Positions 25,501-38,751 are shown, counted from the stretch's first letter. The stretch: DNA of 64,000 nt from Parasponia andersonii (GCA_002914805.1 JXTB01000038.1:1411879-1475878), one strand, 5' to 3'. A program made the numbers and translations. The notes: generated by a model from the sequence alone, not told the origin.

Positions 25501-26959
25501 ATTCTTTAAGTCCCATTTAGCAAGGAAATATATTGCTACTATGAGCCAAATTGAAAGAGTGAAATTTGTCGGAGTACATGATTAATGCTTTTATTTTTTT
25601 TCATTTTATTTGTTTGAGTGAAAGATAAAAAAGATGAGTATCTGCTTTGACGCAATTAATGCTTTCAATCATTGGATTTTCATCAACTTCTGCCTAATAA
25701 GCTTACATTTTCTAATGATTTGATTAGAGATGGTAGCAAAAATGTTTCTTGTATTTGGGAATGCTCAATTTATTCTGTCGATTTTCGTAACAGAACTATA
25801 TACTTGGATTAGCAAATTTCACTCTTCTTCTCGAACTTGATCAAAATTAAGTAAGATATTTTTTTTTTAGAATAACCAATATATCCTATCCAAATACAAT
25901 TAGTTAGCGAAAAGAAAAAAATGAAAAATAAAATTTATAAAATTTTTCTTCCCTAAATCTTTTTAATTCTTCTTTTTGTTTTTTAACAAATCAATATATA
26001 TTTTTTCAATCATATTTGTTTAGTTATAATTTTAGAGTAAGGATAATTTTGTCTTTGTGTATGTCAATTGTACTAATCAATTAGATATAGAGGTGAAGCT
26101 TTTGTTGAATTGCTAATTCAAGAGACATTTTGAAATTTATGAAAACAAAGGCTAAATTAAGCATTTCACGCGAACTTAATAGGATTAGCATAAAAGTATC
26201 TTGACCAATAGTCCTTCTGTAAACTATAATCTACGTTTTGACTTGTGCATAATTATACTTCTACATTTAAAATATATACAAATATCTATCTTCTATACAC
26301 TAAATTGACCCAAAAAAATCCTCTTATTAAACATGAAATTCAAATTGAGAATATCTTATTCTTATTGAAAACACTTAAAATTTATTGAAAATAACTTAAA
26401 ACAAATAAAAAGAAAACTACGAAACCCTTTCTCTCTTGACGACCTCGCTCTACTTCAATAGTGGATTCTTCTAATTCCAAAAATTATGAGCAAAAGAGCC
26501 AACTTTACAACTTGTACCAGGACCTCCAAGCCTCATTGATCATGGGGCGAGAACTTTTAGACTTGGGAAAAATAGCAAATTTTTTTTTCAGCAAGAAAAG
26601 AAAAAACACCAGTGTCCCAAATGGAGAAAACACACAAAGAAAACCTAAATTTAAGTTCAAAATCATCCCTAACAATCAAAATACAAGTCCCATTTATCAC
26701 ATTATCCCAGCAAATTGAAACCATTGACATAGAAATTAAACCTAAGGGGTTGAAAAGAGAGGGTAGCTACTTATAGGGCGATATCACTTGAATGCAGCTT
26801 AGAACCAGCTTAGGAGAGAGGAGGAAAAGAATAATGAAGACGATGTGGAATTGGGATTGATCAGACGTGTTAGATTATTCCTCATCGAAAGGTCAAACTC
26901 CATGTCATATCCAAGTTGGCATCTTAGACCTAAATGAGAACCGAAAGGAAGTAGAAAAG
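22531..26959. other. long AT-rich intergenic region
   Basis: The first 100 bases are probably the promoter and 5' UTR of the J-domain gene. The rest has many A/T runs, TA microsatellites (22,712-22,725 and 24,258-24,272) and a CT-rich patch at 23,570-23,740. I found no coding exon, tRNA or known microRNA. Sequence around 26,430-26,800 is less AT-rich, but its 85-codon ORF resembles nothing. Confidence 0.6.
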
Positions 26960-26967
26960 ATAATGTT

Positions 26968-27147
26968 TGAGGTACTAATTTTTGTACTAAATTTTTAATA
27001 CCAATATATGTGACATGTGATTTGTCATTACTCAATTGGTGATAATATTTAATTTATTTGTGGTAATTTTTAATATACTAATTAGATAGTGACAACTTAT
27101 ATGCCACATGTGTTGGTATAAAAAATTTGGTATAAAAATTAGGATAT
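26968..27147. mobile_element. MITE with 8-bp target duplication
   Basis: The 180-base element is flanked by ATAATGTT at 26,960-26,967 and 27,148-27,155. The ends are inverted repeats of about 35 bases: the left reads TGAGGTACTAATTTTTGTAC and the reverse complement of the right reads TATATCCTAATTTTTATACC. An 8-bp duplication fits hAT or Mutator mobilisation. Confidence 0.8.
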
Positions 27148-27548
27148 ATAATGTTATCCAAAATATAGACATGCTAGTGAAAGATTGTGTATTTAGGTTT
27201 TAAGGGTTTATTTATAGTCAATGTGATTGAAAACGAAAAGAAACAAATCTCTCTTTGAAAACTAAAAGAAACAAATCTCTCTTTCTCTTGGCGAATCATA
27301 ATTGTTTAATTTTTTGTATATATGTTTTAAATTATTTTGAGTAGTTTTAAGAATTTGGCAGCAAATATAAGTTTTCTTAATTCAGATTTCGTATGTAATG
27401 ATGAGCTTATTGGTCAATTTAGTACACAAAAGGTTAGAATATAATTGAGTCAAAATTGGGATTTATTATGCTAAAAGTCCATTGTTCAGGTTTTTTTGCT
27501 TTTTTTTATTTAATTTAATCCATGTGAAAATATAGGTCTCACATTCAA

Positions 27549-28503
27549 TGGTATCATAGTCGAACAAGTTGTTATGACAGAGAAAGTAATCACATGAGAA
27601 ATAAGGTTTATCTCAACATTCCATATTGGTGTCGTGACAGAAAAGAAAATTTTCTAGAGGATCGGTTTGTCAAGACATTTCATATATATATCATAACAAT
27701 CAAGAAACCACATGAAGACTTGATAATTTCCACATGTAGGCTCTAATATGATGTAAAGGATACGAGATTCTTTATTATAATTAAGTGGGTAGATTGATAG
27801 GCTTAATTACAATTAGGAAAGTGGGTGGAGAGCCTTTATAGGTCATATTTGTAATTGGGTAATTAAGAAGAGATGAGAAGAGAGTTTTCTGGTCCAGAAA
27901 AAGGAACCTTTTTGGTATGATTCTATAAGTACGTGTTTGGGTGAACAATAAGAGTGAGAACTATCAGCATATGTCTCACGATATAACGTATAAGCAGTTG
28001 TAAGTCTCCTCGAAAGAGATAGAGAAACAGAGCATATTCTCTGGTAAACAAGGTAGAGAATTAAAAAATATAGAAAGATGTGAAGAGAAAAGAGTGGGTG
28101 TTAAACATTAGCATTTGCTTAATTCTTTCTAGGTTCTTATATAGGACTTCTTCTTTGGATAAATAGGTAAAGAACAAGGATAGACAAAGAGAATTGATGA
28201 CACAGAGAGAGAGTGAAACACTTGAGTCTATCAGAATTCTTTTTGGAAAAATTATTGTGAGGGATACCTTGTAATCTGTGTATTATTGTTTATCAATAAT
28301 ATTGTTGTAGTGTGCTAGAGTAGACGTATGACGATATATAACTGAATCACTATAATTCTTGGTGTCTTACTATTACTTTGATGGTGGTTTTTCTTAAGCG
28401 TGTGTTTTCTGTAAGATTGATCCGTTGTTATCCCGATTGTTTTGTTGTGCTTAGTGACTGTCTAATATCTACGCTGAATCCATTCTTTATTTTATCCGCA
28501 ACA
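27549..28503 (+). repeat. left LTR of the 27.5-30.7 kb element
   Basis: This direct repeat pairs with 29,699-30,656. Landmarks shared by both are TGATGTAAAGGATAC, GGAAAGTGGGTGGAGAG and GTGTATTATTGTTTATCAAT. Confidence 0.75.
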
Positions 28504-29698
28504 AGTGGTGCGATGAGCGTGGAACGATTCGCATGGCTTCTGATTTTTTTGTTGGAGATGGCGATAATGGATTTTGAGATGCAACAGTTTGACGATAATG
28601 GAGATTTCTGGAGTTTGGAGAAAATGGATGAAAACAATCTTGTTTCAATGGAAGGTGGCTCAAGCAATGCTTAGAGAGGAGATCTTCAAGGTACCATGTC
28701 TAAAGCAGAAAAGACGAAGAGTCTGCAGTGGAAGACAGAGAAAGGCAAATCACGACAATGGTGCTCTCAATGTACAGGGAACACCCGATAAGAGAGCAAG
28801 CAATATGATGAATGAAGTTAAAAGCACTCCAATCTTAATGAGACTCTCGGATGTCTTATTTTCTTTCATAGAACAACTATAACTGGAAGTGCAACGTCTG
28901 TCACATCAGAAGAGAAATCTATTTCGACAAAAATATGTTTGTTACATTAGAAGAGAAATCTATTGCAGTAGAAGTATGTTCATCAAGACAGGTGAGAATA
29001 CTATCATGACGATGCGGACAACAGAATGTAATTGATACATGAAAGGTTGGAGTATATACGGAAGAAGGATCTGGCTGTGTTGTATTTGAAGGATCTGTTT
29101 GGGAGTTTAACAAGTTAACACATGCAATACAAGGAGTTTTAGACTTTGGTCATACAAATCTTAGTAGTACTTCAAGAATTCTGTTGCATGGTAGAGGCAT
29201 GCATTATTGTCTCTAGAAAATGTTCATTCCAGGAAATTGCAGGTCAAGATATCAAAGAGCAAGGAACATTGAATTCAAAACTATGTAGAGATTTGTAATA
29301 ATTTGGCTTTGACATTCAATATTGAGACAGTCAAACAGACTGTCATGACAGAGATTGAAGAATTACGATGGAGATCAAACTGGTTGAAGTTTAATGGTGC
29401 ACTTTGGTAGAACAGATCAAAGAAGAAAAGGAGTTTTGAAATTGAGGTGGAGCTTACAACCTCAGAGATTCACATGTAACTGATCTGTGGATTTAATCAC
29501 ATGAAGAGGTTTCATCTTGGCAACACTGGGAATAAGGCGTGTTGGGTATGAGATGAAGGATAAAAGGCCAGTTCAGAGGAAGCTATGGATAAAGGGCACA
29601 AGGTTGTGGAAACTCTATGATAATGTATTGGTCAAGTTCAAAGATCGTTTGGTCTTAATCAATAAGCATGGCACTGAGCTAGGGTAGAGCAGTAGCAT

Positions 29699-30656
29699 TG
29701 GAATAGTCAAACAAGTTGCCATGATAGAGAAAGGCAATTACATGGAGAATTAGATTTATCTCGACATTCCATATCGGTGTCATGACAGAAAAGGAAATTT
29801 TCTGGAGGATCGGTTTGTCAAGTTATTCCATATATATGTCATGACAATCAGGTAACCAGGCGAACACTTGATAATTTCTATCTGTCGGCTTTATTGTGAT
29901 GTAAAGGATACAAGATTCTTTATTATAATTAAATGGGTAGATTGATGGGCTTAATTACAATTAGGAAAGTGGGTGGAGAGTCTTTACGAGTCATCTCTGT
30001 AATTAGGTAATCAAGAAGAGATGAGAAGAGATTTTTTTAATCCAGAAAAGGAGAACCTTTTTAGTATGATTCTATAAGTAAGGTTGTGCGTGGGTGAACA
30101 ACAAAATTGAGAATCATCAGAATACATCTTACGATGTAACGTACAAGAGGCTACAAGTCTCCTCTAGAGAAATAAACAGATGGAGTATATTCTCTGATAA
30201 TCAAGGTAGAGAATAAGAAAATATAGAAAGAGGTGGAGAGCAAAGAGTGAGTGTTAAACACTAGGAATTGCTTGATTCTTTCTAGATTCTTGTATGAAGT
30301 TTCTTCTTTGGATTAATAGGCAAAGAAGAAGGATGGGCAGAGAGAATTGGTGAGAGAGAGAGAGAGAGTGAAATATTTAGGTTTGTCGGAATCCTTTTTG
30401 GAGAAATTATTGTGAGGGATGCCTTGTAAATTGTGTATTATTGTTTATCAATAATATAGTTGCAGTGTGCTAGATTAGACATAGGCCGATTTATGGATGA
30501 ACCACTATAATTCTTAGTATCTTGTTATTGCTTTGATGATAGTTTTTCTTGAGAGTATTTTCTGTAAGATTGATCCATTGTTATCCTGATTATTTTGTTG
30601 TGTTTGGTTACTGTCTAATCTCTCCGCTAACTCCATTCTTCATTTTATCTCCAACA
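29699..30656 (+). repeat. right LTR of the 27.5-30.7 kb element
   Basis: This direct repeat pairs with 27,549-28,503 and ends TTTTATCTCCAACA. Confidence 0.75.
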
Positions 30657-31406
30657 GTCCAAATAAATATACACTTATCATCTTATCAAGAGATGTTACT
30701 ATCACGTTTTAATTAAGAGAAGGACGTGATACTTATACAAAACACCTAATATAAAGAAACAAACTACTAATAAATAAAAGCATTGACATTTGACAAAAAC
30801 TTTACATCCAACCGCTTTTAGAAAACTGCCCAGATAGTATCTAGAACATAGAAATATCTCAAACCGGCATATGAGCTTTGGCAGCTTTATTAAGACTCAT
30901 TACAGAACACTGAATAGGCACGGAACAAAGCTTTCAGAAACTTTTCTAATTGATATTATCATATCTGTGCAATAACAGCAATAATAATATGAAACTCTGA
31001 TTTTAATGATCACAAGAGAAGTAAATCCTTGATTCTTTCTGCCATGATATATGTACCTAAACTTAAGAGTCACTTTTTCTGACACCATGTTAATTTAAAG
31101 GTTATAACACTTCAAGAATATGCAATTAAATAAAGTATGACACGGAACTACTTGTTTTGATACCACACTAATTTAAAACTTCCAACACTCGGTGCACATA
31201 TATATGAGATAAATGTTTTGCACTAATTAAGAATCACTTCTATTAATAACACGTTAATTTAATGGTTCCAACATTATGTAGCATATTCATGCAAAAGTTA
31301 GAACTCGAAAGTACTTGTTTGATATCGATCGAACACTACGGTTCATTATGCAAAAATTTGAATGAATTGGATTAATCACTTGAATTGATACATGGTTATT
31401 TAAAGC

Positions 31407-31472
31407 ATATTTAGTACATGATTCGAATCCTATGAATTTAAAAAATAGGATTCAAATCATTTATTAAACGCA
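31407..31472. mobile_element. very short inverted-repeat (MITE-like) element
   Basis: ATTTAGTACATGATTCGAATCCTAT faces its near complement (ATAGGATTCAAATCATTTATTAAACG) with almost no spacer. The word resembles the ends of the element at 44,536, so both may belong to one family. Confidence 0.45.
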
Positions 31473-32737
31473 CTCATAAATTCATCTAACTGTGATTTTT
31501 CACATTTAATAGAAGTTACTGCTTGCCAAACTCATTGCCTATTATGTGATAACATTGTTAGTTAATACAAGTATATGTCTACCTGTTCAAGATTAGTCTT
31601 TGCTATAGTCTTCCTCAAATACATGAAATTATGTGGTGTCTTTTCTTGAGATTATAGTACTATTGACTATGTAGTTAACAAGACATATGACTGGTCAATA
31701 ACTACAACAACAAAAAAATAAATAAAAGAAAATTGCTTGCCGACATATAAAGATGTCATAAATCTAAATAACCTTAAGATGAGTATGGGATCTTCTCCTT
31801 ATAAACCTTTAGGAAATATCTAAGTTGATTTTTCGTGCCTTCTAGTGCAAAAATGAAAATTCCCATGTAAGGATTCCATGCATGATAAGAAAAAGAGATT
31901 TTTTTTTTTAAAATTTTTTTGGGAGAGGGGGGCTAATTGCAGTAGGAATGCATGCATGCATGATCAGTCTAATCATTGCTGCAAGGTTTGGAATTACGTT
32001 AATGGATTGTAATGCTGATTTTTTTTTTTAATTTATTTTATAGTTTTTTAATTTTTTTTTTTTTGCGTCAAAGGTGAATAAGTTGATATTGATGAGAAAA
32101 GAAAGATGATATGCTTAAAGAAGCAGACGAGAGAAAAGGGACAGATGTACAATTGATGGATTGGTAAGGGACAGCGCGTGCCTTAATTAATTCAATCGAT
32201 TGGAATAAAAAGCTTTTTATGATATATGCCTCTTTCACCTCAATTACTCGAATAAACACTAAATACTATTATTTCATTTGCGAATAGTGGAATAATATTT
32301 ACCAACTTGAACTAGCTGATACTTTCTCGACCATGATTCGTCTTATGGTATCATACAAGTATATGCATACCACTATTCTTTTGAGCTTGTTTATAAGTTT
32401 CAAAACTTTATTAAAAAGACAGGTCCTATGTGCTTTAAATTAAGGAATGATAGCGATTTATAGTTAAAAAGAGACACTAACGGCTCTAAGTCTCAAGGAA
32501 TCCATGATTGAAGGGTGCACGACATCGTTAAGGAGTTCATAGAGGCCCCTGCTTTTGGGAGGAAATTAATCACTAAAGAAGCAGCTACTAAGATGAAGCC
32601 AGAGCTGGTTCTATCGCTTTCTTTTCACTCTCTCAGAATATGCTTTTAAAGAGGTGACCTTTTCCAGCACATTCCCAGCTTCTAGTGATCCAAAGATCAA
32701 TCATAGAGGGAAATTTCAAACTTCTACATGAATTGAG

Positions 32738-32898
32738 GACGTGTTTGGTAATATTTTCAATTTTTTTTTTTTCTTCTTTTTGTTTTTAAAATGAAGTAAG
32801 AATGAAAATATTCTCGCCATATTCTTCACTCTTCTTTTCACTTTTAAAAACAAACAAACAAACAAACAAAAAAAAAAATGAAAATATTACCGAACAAT
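32738..32898. mobile_element. MITE-like inverted repeat
   Basis: The ends GGACGTGTTTGGTAATATTTTCA and, reverse-complemented, GGAATTGTTCGGTAATATTTTCAT are inverted repeats around a T-rich and A-rich interior of about 160 bases. GTTTGGTA ends are common in plant MITEs. Confidence 0.55.
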
Positions 32899-34169
32899 TC
32901 CTACGGAAATGGGATGAAATTTTTTTACTTTTTTCTTTTTTGTGCAGCATTTAAAATCATTCAGCACCAGGGGACCCAGTTCCACCAGTCAATTCACGAA
33001 ACTTGCTCAAAATGGCAAAGGAGAAAAAAAAGAACATATTGAATCTCTGCTTCCTGCAAAATCATGACCACAACCACATCCTATGAGGGATCATATTCAT
33101 TGCAGCACAGAGATTGAGGCCATTCAATGTCAATTCCACATAAGATTGATTAACCAGTGTGTATATAACTTTCACATATTTATTATTACAAGCTAAAAAG
33201 ATTGATGACATCTTGGAAGACAAAAGGCTGTTTAAGTTTTCTTTTACTCTGACATGATGGGATGAGATGGCCTCCTAGTTGGAGAGCATAATAATAATCT
33301 TCTCCACTGTAGCACACTCTGAGACTCAACTTGTCTATTTAGTACCAATAAGTGAGGTTCAGCTGAATGAACTCACTTTCACTCTATGCCCTACCCCTCA
33401 GGCCATGCCTCCATTGTTATCAATTCATTATTTCCTTCCTTTTTTTCTTTTAAGAGTACTCGAGATAACTCACCAGGACAGTCAAACTACCTCATGCAAT
33501 TCATTCTAATCTTATCCTCAGGGGCCTTTGAAGGTTTCAAGGATTTATTTATTTATCTACTTGGATCTTCACTGAATTCAATTTAAAGTACATAACTCAT
33601 ATCTGTGCATCATATTGTAAGGTTTTGGGAAAAAAGATCATACCAGGTTTGAAGTGTTTGCATATGAAAATTTTCTAAAAGAAGGTTCAAATTTGTCACT
33701 GATTCTGCAGCCCACCCCAAATCTGCACTCTGCAGATTCTCTATTTCCTCGTTGGTATAAGGATTACCTAAAAAAAGAAAAATAAAAATAATAAAAAAAA
33801 GACTAAAACTGTGGTTTTTCTACCGTTTTAACTCTATTTTTAGATTTATTCTAAATTATAACTCCATGTTTAAAATCTTTGCAGATGTCTACGTTCTGTG
33901 TACAAATGGGTAATTTATACGGATTATATTAAATTTTGTCAATAGATTTAAGGCATTTGTCAACGCAAATTAGGTATTCTCGATTCAGATTCTGTATTTA
34001 ATAATGAACTTTTTGGTCAATTTGTCACATATAGTACGTGGCAATACAATTTGGTACAAGCCAAGATATACTGTAAAAATTGCAGAAAAATTATAGCTCT
34101 AAGGTATTTTTATTTTGTGGTTAACTCTTGGTACAAATATAAGAAACAAAACTCAACATGAAATAAACA

Positions 34170-34177
34170 TTTCGCAA
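34170..34177. repeat. MULE target site duplication, left
   Basis: TTTCGCAA, identical to 42,884-42,891. Confidence 0.85.
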
Positions 34178-34265
34178 GAGAAATTAGGTTAAATATGCAT
34201 TATAAGAGGCATATTTTGGCATATATACTTCTCTCAATAAAACTCTGAAAAATATGCATATACTC
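34178..34265 (+). repeat. MULE left terminal inverted repeat
   Basis: The first 21 bases match the right end at 20 positions. Further matching words (TATTTTGG, GAAAAATAT) appear at the same spacing out to about 80 bases. Confidence 0.8.
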
Positions 34266-34679
34266 ACCTGAAATGTCACTTCTGCTCTTAATAATTGGTT
34301 TATAATGTATATGTCGCTCTTCTCCTCTTTAACTAAGCTGTAGCTTCTTATTCCTCCCTCTATATCCTCACAATCTTTCATGTAATCTCATGCTTGAATT
34401 TATCACACTGTCTAAGGAGCTGAAATTCTAAGAGCAGAAAAGAAGAAAAGGATAAAAGTTGAAAAAACAGAAAAAAGACGTGACAGTAAGACGGAGGACG
34501 GAAATCCGCGAAATGGGTTTATAATTTATATGTTCAAATGTAATGGGTACTGTTTAAAATAGTTTTTAACTGAGTTTTGATATGTTACAAGCATAATTTA
34601 TACATTAAAAGTTGTTTTCTGGGTCTAAGATTATCTGCAAAAGTCTGGATTTCTCAAAAAATTAGACTGCCTCAGTATA

Positions 34680-35235
34680 AACATCGAATTTTCGATGTAA
34701 TTTCGACCATATTTCGATGAAGTCTGAGATGTAAGAATTTCGTCGACTATATTTCGATTATAATTCAATGGTAGTCGAATTTTCGACCTATTTTCGATGA
34801 CTATTTCGATTATTTTTTTCGATGACTATTTCGATTATTTTTTCGATCAATTTCGATGTATTTCGATTATAATTTCGACCAAATTTCGATGAAGTCTGAG
34901 ATGCAAGAATTTCGTCGACTATATTTCGACTATAATTCGATGATAGTCGAATTTTCGACCTATTTTCGATGACTAATCGATGGTAGTCGAATTTTCGACA
35001 TATTTTCGATGACTATTCTATTATTTTTTTCGATGACTATTTCGAATATTTTTTCGATCAATTTCGATGTATTTCGATTATAATTTCGACCAAATTTCGC
35101 TGAAGTCTGAGATGTAAGAATTTCGTCAACTATATTTCGACTATAATTCGATGGTAGTCAAATTTTCGACCTATTTTCGATGACTATTTCGATTATTTCT
35201 TTCGACTAATTTCGACCAATTTTCGATAGCTAAAA
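34680..35235 (+). repeat. MULE subterminal array 1 (TTTCGA orientation)
   Basis: Dozens of TTTCGA/TTTTCGA words are spaced about 10-13 bases apart within longer units of about 170-190 bases. GAAGTCTGAGATG recurs near 34,719, 34,890 and 35,102. It lies immediately before the transposase acceptor site and may act as the transposase-binding and promoter or intron region. Confidence 0.85.
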
Positions 35236-35308
35236 ATATAGATTCTTCCTTTTACATTTTATGATTTTTTCTGTTGAATCTAATTTCTTTTTTTTGTTTC
35301 ATCTGCAG

Positions 35309-37620
35309 AGTCATGTTTCAACATCATAGTTTTGTATAACGGTGAATGGATGTTTTCATCAGAGAAAATATTATGGTCTTATATTGCTAAAGAAAGTAAG
35401 GCCATGGGTGTATGGATGGGCATAACTTTTGTAACCCTTGTAGATAAGCTATATGAGGTGATTGGAGTTGATAAAAATCGTTTTGATTTAGAACTTAAGA
35501 ATGTTTATAAATGTGATGGTGGAGATAGAATCCCTATTCCTCCAACGAAGATTGCCTCTGATAGTGACCTAGAAATTTGGCTTGAGGAGATGTCTTACTC
35601 TATTCAGAACCGTACTCCTTTAGTTGTGTCCATTTTACCGAAATTGACACCTGTGGGTGAGGGTTGCAGTCAAAATACTTCTTTTGTGCCTGAAACAGGT
35701 GCAGAGAAAATAGATGAGTTAAAGGAATGCTTTGGTGAAGTAGCTAAGACTCCAGGGACAATAACAGGGACTTCAAGTAGTCAAGTGCGTAGAGTAAGAA
35801 TAGTAGATAATGAAGCGAAGTGAAGTGCTCCCTTGTTTTCAGAGGGAGAATTGCCGCAAGGAACACCTAACAACTTGTCAGTTGGATCTTCTAATTCAGT
35901 AAAAATCGTGATCAGACAACTATTTGAGAATAAGGAAGACTTGAAGCTGAAGCTGCACTTGCATGCAATGAAGTGCAATTTTGAGTTAAAGGTAAAAAAT
36001 TCAGGCAAAAACTATTAGTTTATAACATGTATAGACGACAATTGTACGTGGCAGTTGCGAGCTAGAAAGGTGGAGCAATCTGACATGTTTGAGGTGCGAA
36101 GATATGTGTTTGAACACACATGTTCGTTGGCAATAAGGCATTAGGACAACAGACAAGCAGCACCATGGGTTATTGGACATTGCATTAAGAGAAAGTACAC
36201 AAATCCAGCCAACCCTAATTATGCCCCTCGATCAATAATCGACGATTTCTCTAAAGACTATGGGATTAACATGACATATGAAAAGGCATGGAGATGTAGA
36301 GAAAAAGCACTTCTATATGTGAAGGGAACAGTGGATGGTTCATACCAAAAGCTGCCATCTTACCTATATATGTTAGAGAAGACTAATACAGGAACAGTCA
36401 CACATTTAGAGACCGATGAGATGAGATATTTCAAGTATTTCTTCATGTCACTGGGTGCATCTATTCGGGGCTTTAAAACAGCATGCCGTCCTGTGCTATG
36501 TGTGGATGGATCCTTCTTAAAAACAAATTATAGAGGGACAATGTTGGCTGCGATTGCACAAGACGCAAATATGCAGTTGTATCCTGTTGCATTTGGAGTA
36601 GTCGACTCAGAGAACAACGACTCCTGGATGAATTTTATCGTGAAACTAAAGGAAGCAATTGGAGACGTTGAGAACTTGGTCTTCGTATCGGACCGACACC
36701 CAAGTATTACGAATGCATTGTCGACTGTGTTCCCTGAAGCACACCACGGAGCTTGCATACATCATATTGGTATGAATATCCAAGCAAAATTCAAGACTGA
36801 TCATTGCCACAGTGAGTACTTCTTGGCAGCAAAATCCTATCGGATGAGTGACTTTCTTCATCATTTTGAGAAGATCAAGGTCAAGGATCAAGCCATTGCT
36901 AATTATTTAGAAGAGATAGGCATTGAGAAATGGAGCCGTGCAAACTTCTCTACCATTCGTTACAACATCATGATAAGTAATAACGCTGAGAGCTTTAATA
37001 ATACGAGTAGAGATGCACTGAAGTATCCAATCACAACTTTGGCAGAGTTTCTGAGGTATACACTACAAACTTGGTTCTTTGAAAGACGAACATTGGCAAT
37101 GGAATCCAATAAACTATTATCGACAAAGATTGAGAAGAAATTGGAGGACCGTATTGAGGCTACGAAGACTTTGATTGTTCAGCCTCTCAGCCACTATGAG
37201 TTTTATGTCATGGGCGGTGACAGAGACGGTCAAGTTAACTTACAGACAAAGATTTGTAGTTGTAGGAGGTTTGATTTGACAGGTCTGCCATGTACGCATG
37301 CATTGGCGGCTACTCTAAGTCGACGCATCAATCCATACCCCTTGTGTTCCTAGTATTATACAGTTGACGCATGGCTGTACTCATACGCAGAGACTATATA
37401 TCCAGTGGGAAATGAAGAAGAATGGGATGTACCTGATGATATTAGCAGACGTAAGGTGAAACTACCTCCTTATAAACCAAAGATTGGCCGGCCAAAAACA
37501 AAACGTACAAAGTCAAAAGGGGAGAAGATCATAATGCAATGCCATTGTAGCCATTGCAGTGGAAAGGGCCACAATCGGGCAACTTGTACGTACATGATGC
37601 CAACAGCTTCAAATAAATAA
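35309..37620 (+). pseudogene. MuDR-type MULE transposase with four in-frame stops
   Basis: One reading frame (codon starts at 35,311 + 3n) runs through all the domains. An N-terminal LYNGEW region comes first, then a CIDDNC..HTC zinc-binding region (36,022-36,120). The transposase core follows, with the acidic triad D in VDGSF (36,505), D in VSDRH (36,691) and E in NNAESF (36,988), plus a C..HH signature (36,754-36,765). It ends with a SWIM finger (CSC..LPCTHA, about 37,253-37,305) and a CCHC knuckle (CSHCSGKGHNRATC, about 37,545-37,590). The frame is interrupted by stops at 35,821 (TGA), 36,016, 36,142 and 37,351 (TAG), with no frameshift. A CAG acceptor at 35,306-35,308 and the absence of an upstream ATG in frame suggest that a 5' exon is missing or was not found. 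The protein would cut and paste MULE ends if intact. Confidence 0.9.
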
Positions 37621-37799
37621 TTTTGTATAGAAAATCAAACAACAAATGACGTAACTTGAGAATTTTCTACTATTAATTTTATCATTTTAATTTTAGGATT
37701 TTAAGTACAACATTGTAATGAATAATTTTAATATTTTAGTTAGAATAAGTTTGGAATATTATTTACTTTATTATAATGATATAATATTTTGAAAAAATT

Positions 37800-38570
37800 G
37801 CAATAATCGAAAACTTCTCGAAAATACATCGAAATTTCGACTCTGTAAATCGAAACACAGTCGAAATACCATCAAATATCATCGAACTATCATCGAAAAA
37901 CAACCGAACTAACATCGAAAATTTAGAGCAACCTTATTTTCTATTTTAAAATGTCATCGAAAATGTATCGAAATTTCAGCACTATTCATCGAAATAAAAT
38001 CGAAAACCTATTATAAAATATCATCGAAAAGGTTTCGAAATTTCGACTCTGTAAATCGAAACATAGTCGAAATACCATCGAAAACACGTCGAAATACCAT
38101 TGGATATCATCGAACTGTCATCGAAAAACAGTCGAACTAACATCGAAAACCTAGAGCAGCCTTATTTTCTATTTTAAAATGTCATCGAAAACGTATCGAA
38201 ATTTCAACACTATTCATCGAAATAAAATCGAAAACCTATTTTAAAATATCATCGAAAAGGTATCGAAATTTCGACTCTGTAAATCGAAACACAGTCAAAA
38301 TACCATCGAAAATACGTCGAAATACTATCGAAAACACGTCGGATTTCACATGATTTTCCGGTATTATTTTCAGCCATACTCATCGAAATATGATCGGAAT
38401 TAATTTGGAATATTATTTACTTTATTATAATAATATAATGTTTTGAAAAAATTGCAATAATCGAAAAATTCTCGACAATGCATCGAAATTTCGAATCGAA
38501 ATGCAATAGTCGAAATACAGTCGAAAATGAATCAAAATGCATCTTTATGTCATCGAAAACAGTGACGAAT
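37800..38570 (-). repeat. MULE internal array 2 (TCGAAA orientation)
   Basis: Repeated TCGAAA words lie inside longer units. AAATTTCGACTCTGTAAATC recurs at about 37,830, 38,038 and 38,267, a spacing of about 210-230 bases. The end (ATGATTTTCCGGTATTATTTTC, about 38,350) matches the end of array 3 near 42,389, so arrays 2 and 3 share an origin. Confidence 0.85.
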
Positions 38571-38751
38571 ATCATCAAATTTTGACTCTGGTTAACAAGC
38601 TGAATTATATCTCATTCGTTTTGACTTCAATTTTTAACCTGAGTATGCACAGTAACATAATACATGCACAATACATTAGCTACTTTATCCCAAATAAAAT
38701 TATTTAAAAAAATGAGCAAAACTAACAACTATACAAAAATTTATTATACAC

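Larger units (their letters stand above)
27549..30657 (+). mobile_element. short LTR retrotransposon without recognisable pol (fossil)
   Basis: Two diverged direct repeats of about 950 bases (27,549-28,503 and 29,699-30,656) flank about 1.2 kb. Both begin TGG and end near CAACA. A degenerate primer-binding-like TGGTGCGATGAGC follows the left repeat. The flanks TTCAA (27,544-27,548) and TCCAA (30,658-30,662) match at four of five bases, a weak target duplication. The interior shows no integrase, reverse transcriptase or RNase H signature, so this is a non-autonomous or heavily decayed element. The repeats differ at many sites, which suggests an old insertion. Orientation is inferred only from the primer-binding-like site. 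Confidence 0.75.
30663..34169. other. AT-rich intergenic region with small MITEs
   Basis: No gene was recognised. Less AT-rich stretches near 32,580-32,720 and 32,940-33,560 could belong to an unannotated transcript, but no ORF there resembles a known protein. Two small inverted-repeat elements are listed separately. Confidence 0.55.

Noticed and set aside
27540-27750. Internal remnant of an earlier tandem copy before the left LTR of the 27.5 kb element
   Set aside because: The same 200 bases precede both shorter repeats, so it is simpler to treat them as part of one longer LTR starting at TGG.
31083-31330. Fragments of copia primer-binding or LTR ends (repeated GATACCA-TTAATTTAA words)
   Set aside because: The words are short and no second LTR or coding remnant was found.
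37800-38570. CRISPR-like array
   Set aside because: This is a plant nuclear sequence. The units are diverged subterminal repeats of a transposon, without spacers of constant length.
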